64,000 nt of DNA from NCBI RefSeq assembly GCF_000821305.1, contig NZ_CCXK01000017.1:684159-748158 (forward strand). The letters are read 5' to 3'. This DNA comes from Clostridium culturomicium (lineage in GTDB: Bacteria > Bacillota > Clostridia > Clostridiales > Clostridiaceae). Positions 63,476 to 64,000 of this stretch are shown one piece after another. Each line of letters opens with the position of its first letter. The first letter of the stretch is position 1. A program made the translations under genes and the position numbers. The notes under the pieces were generated by a model, which saw only the letters and a list, made by a program, of their open reading frames with translations, made no database searches and was not told the origin of the DNA.

Positions 63476-63839
63476 TTAATATTAAGAAAACATATATTTG
63501 TTTTTTAAATAAGTAAAAGCTTTATATTTACAATAAAACTTTAACCTCATTAACTTCTATGATTATCATTTAAGTTAATGAGGTTTTTTATATTTCAAAG
63601 TATATAGTTTAACTGATTTACTAATTTTCTGCAAAAGATACCAATATGATAAACCTAATAAAAGATTTAATAAAAAAGCATATTTAAGATACTTTGATAG
63701 TAAATTTTGAAGTGTTCTTTGGTTTAAGATTTAACTTTAAGTTTATTAAAAAATATAATATTATAATCTTTTAAATGTATATATGTGGTAAAATAGTTAT
63801 ATCCTATTAATTGGATTAGTAGATATAAGGAGGCTTTTT
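63476..63839 (+). other. 364-bp gap at the right end
   Basis: It contains a terminator (63543-63590), AT-rich DNA and a possible -10 (TAAAAT near 63,789) before the last gene. No coding remnant seen. Confidence 0.4.
63543..63590 (+). terminator. Terminator after the DUF368 gene
   Basis: A 13-bp stem (63543-63555 with 63573-63585), then TTTTTTA. Confidence 0.88.
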
Positions 63840-64000
63840 ATTGAGGCAAAGGATTTACAAAAAGCATTACACATTATGGCATGGATTATTATATGGATAA
63901 CTGGTTTGATGATATTTTTCCTATTATTATCAGGAGCCTTTATGGGCGAATTTTTCATATTATTTATTTCAATTGCTATAGTTGGTTCAATTATTGTTTT
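63840..64000 (+). CDS. Membrane protein, partial, non-standard start
   Basis: AGGAGG (63828-63833) is followed 6 bases later by ATT, from which a hydrophobic frame (ALHIMAWIIIWITGLMIFFL, then FILFISIAIVGSIIV) runs off the window. A TTG one base later starts only a 19-codon frame. Either ATT is the start, or an indel lies at the start. Two membrane helices are visible. Confidence 0.45.
   Translation, partial: MEAKDLQKALHIMAWIIIWITGLMIFFLLLSGAFMGEFFILFISIAIVGSIIV

Overview
The window is AT-rich, low-GC Firmicute DNA, most likely a Clostridium sensu stricto (Clostridiaceae). I base this on strong GGAGG-type ribosome binding sites, an [FeFe] hydrogenase of the clostridial CpI type, a SpoVK-like AAA+ protein, a two-subunit glycine decarboxylase, and a 2,4-diaminopentanoate dehydrogenase relative. 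Gene names rest on motif recognition by eye; no searches were run.

Layout. (1) About 1-12 kb is ordinary chromosomal sequence: the end of an AAA+ ATPase, a NimA-like flavoprotein, leucyl aminopeptidase, a DUF2804 protein, and a complete glycine cleavage operon (gcvT-gcvH-gcvPA-gcvPB) followed by lpdA and, convergently, lplA. Together these make a functional unit: GcvP decarboxylates glycine, GcvT moves the methylene group to tetrahydrofolate, Lpd re-oxidises the lipoyl arm of GcvH, and LplA attaches lipoate to GcvH. (2) About 12-54.5 kb is an accessory region. Most genes are small, single, unrelated and on the + strand. It holds about a dozen GNAT acetyltransferases plus regulators, methyltransferases, a Nudix protein, HAD, HIT, HD, MazG-like, CHAP, CPBP and small membrane or secreted proteins. 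hydA (- strand) and an acyl-ACP thioesterase (- strand) sit inside it. (3) About 54.5-64 kb looks like stable chromosome again: DUF2156, two radical SAM proteins, a MerR regulator with a probable target gene, a zinc ribbon, DUF3810 and a DUF368 transporter.

The accessory region has three features that stand out. First, a composite boundary element (rho-independent terminator, then about 90 bp, ending in an extended -10 promoter) recurs between unrelated genes, so each gene looks like an independent expression cassette. Second, at least ten genes carry one or two small lesions (in-frame stops or 1-2 base shifts) while the flanking housekeeping genes are intact. Third, the gaps hold many gene ends and two partial copies of genes still present elsewhere in the window. 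No transposase, integrase, CRISPR array, tRNA or rRNA was recognised, so how the cassettes were gathered is not visible here.
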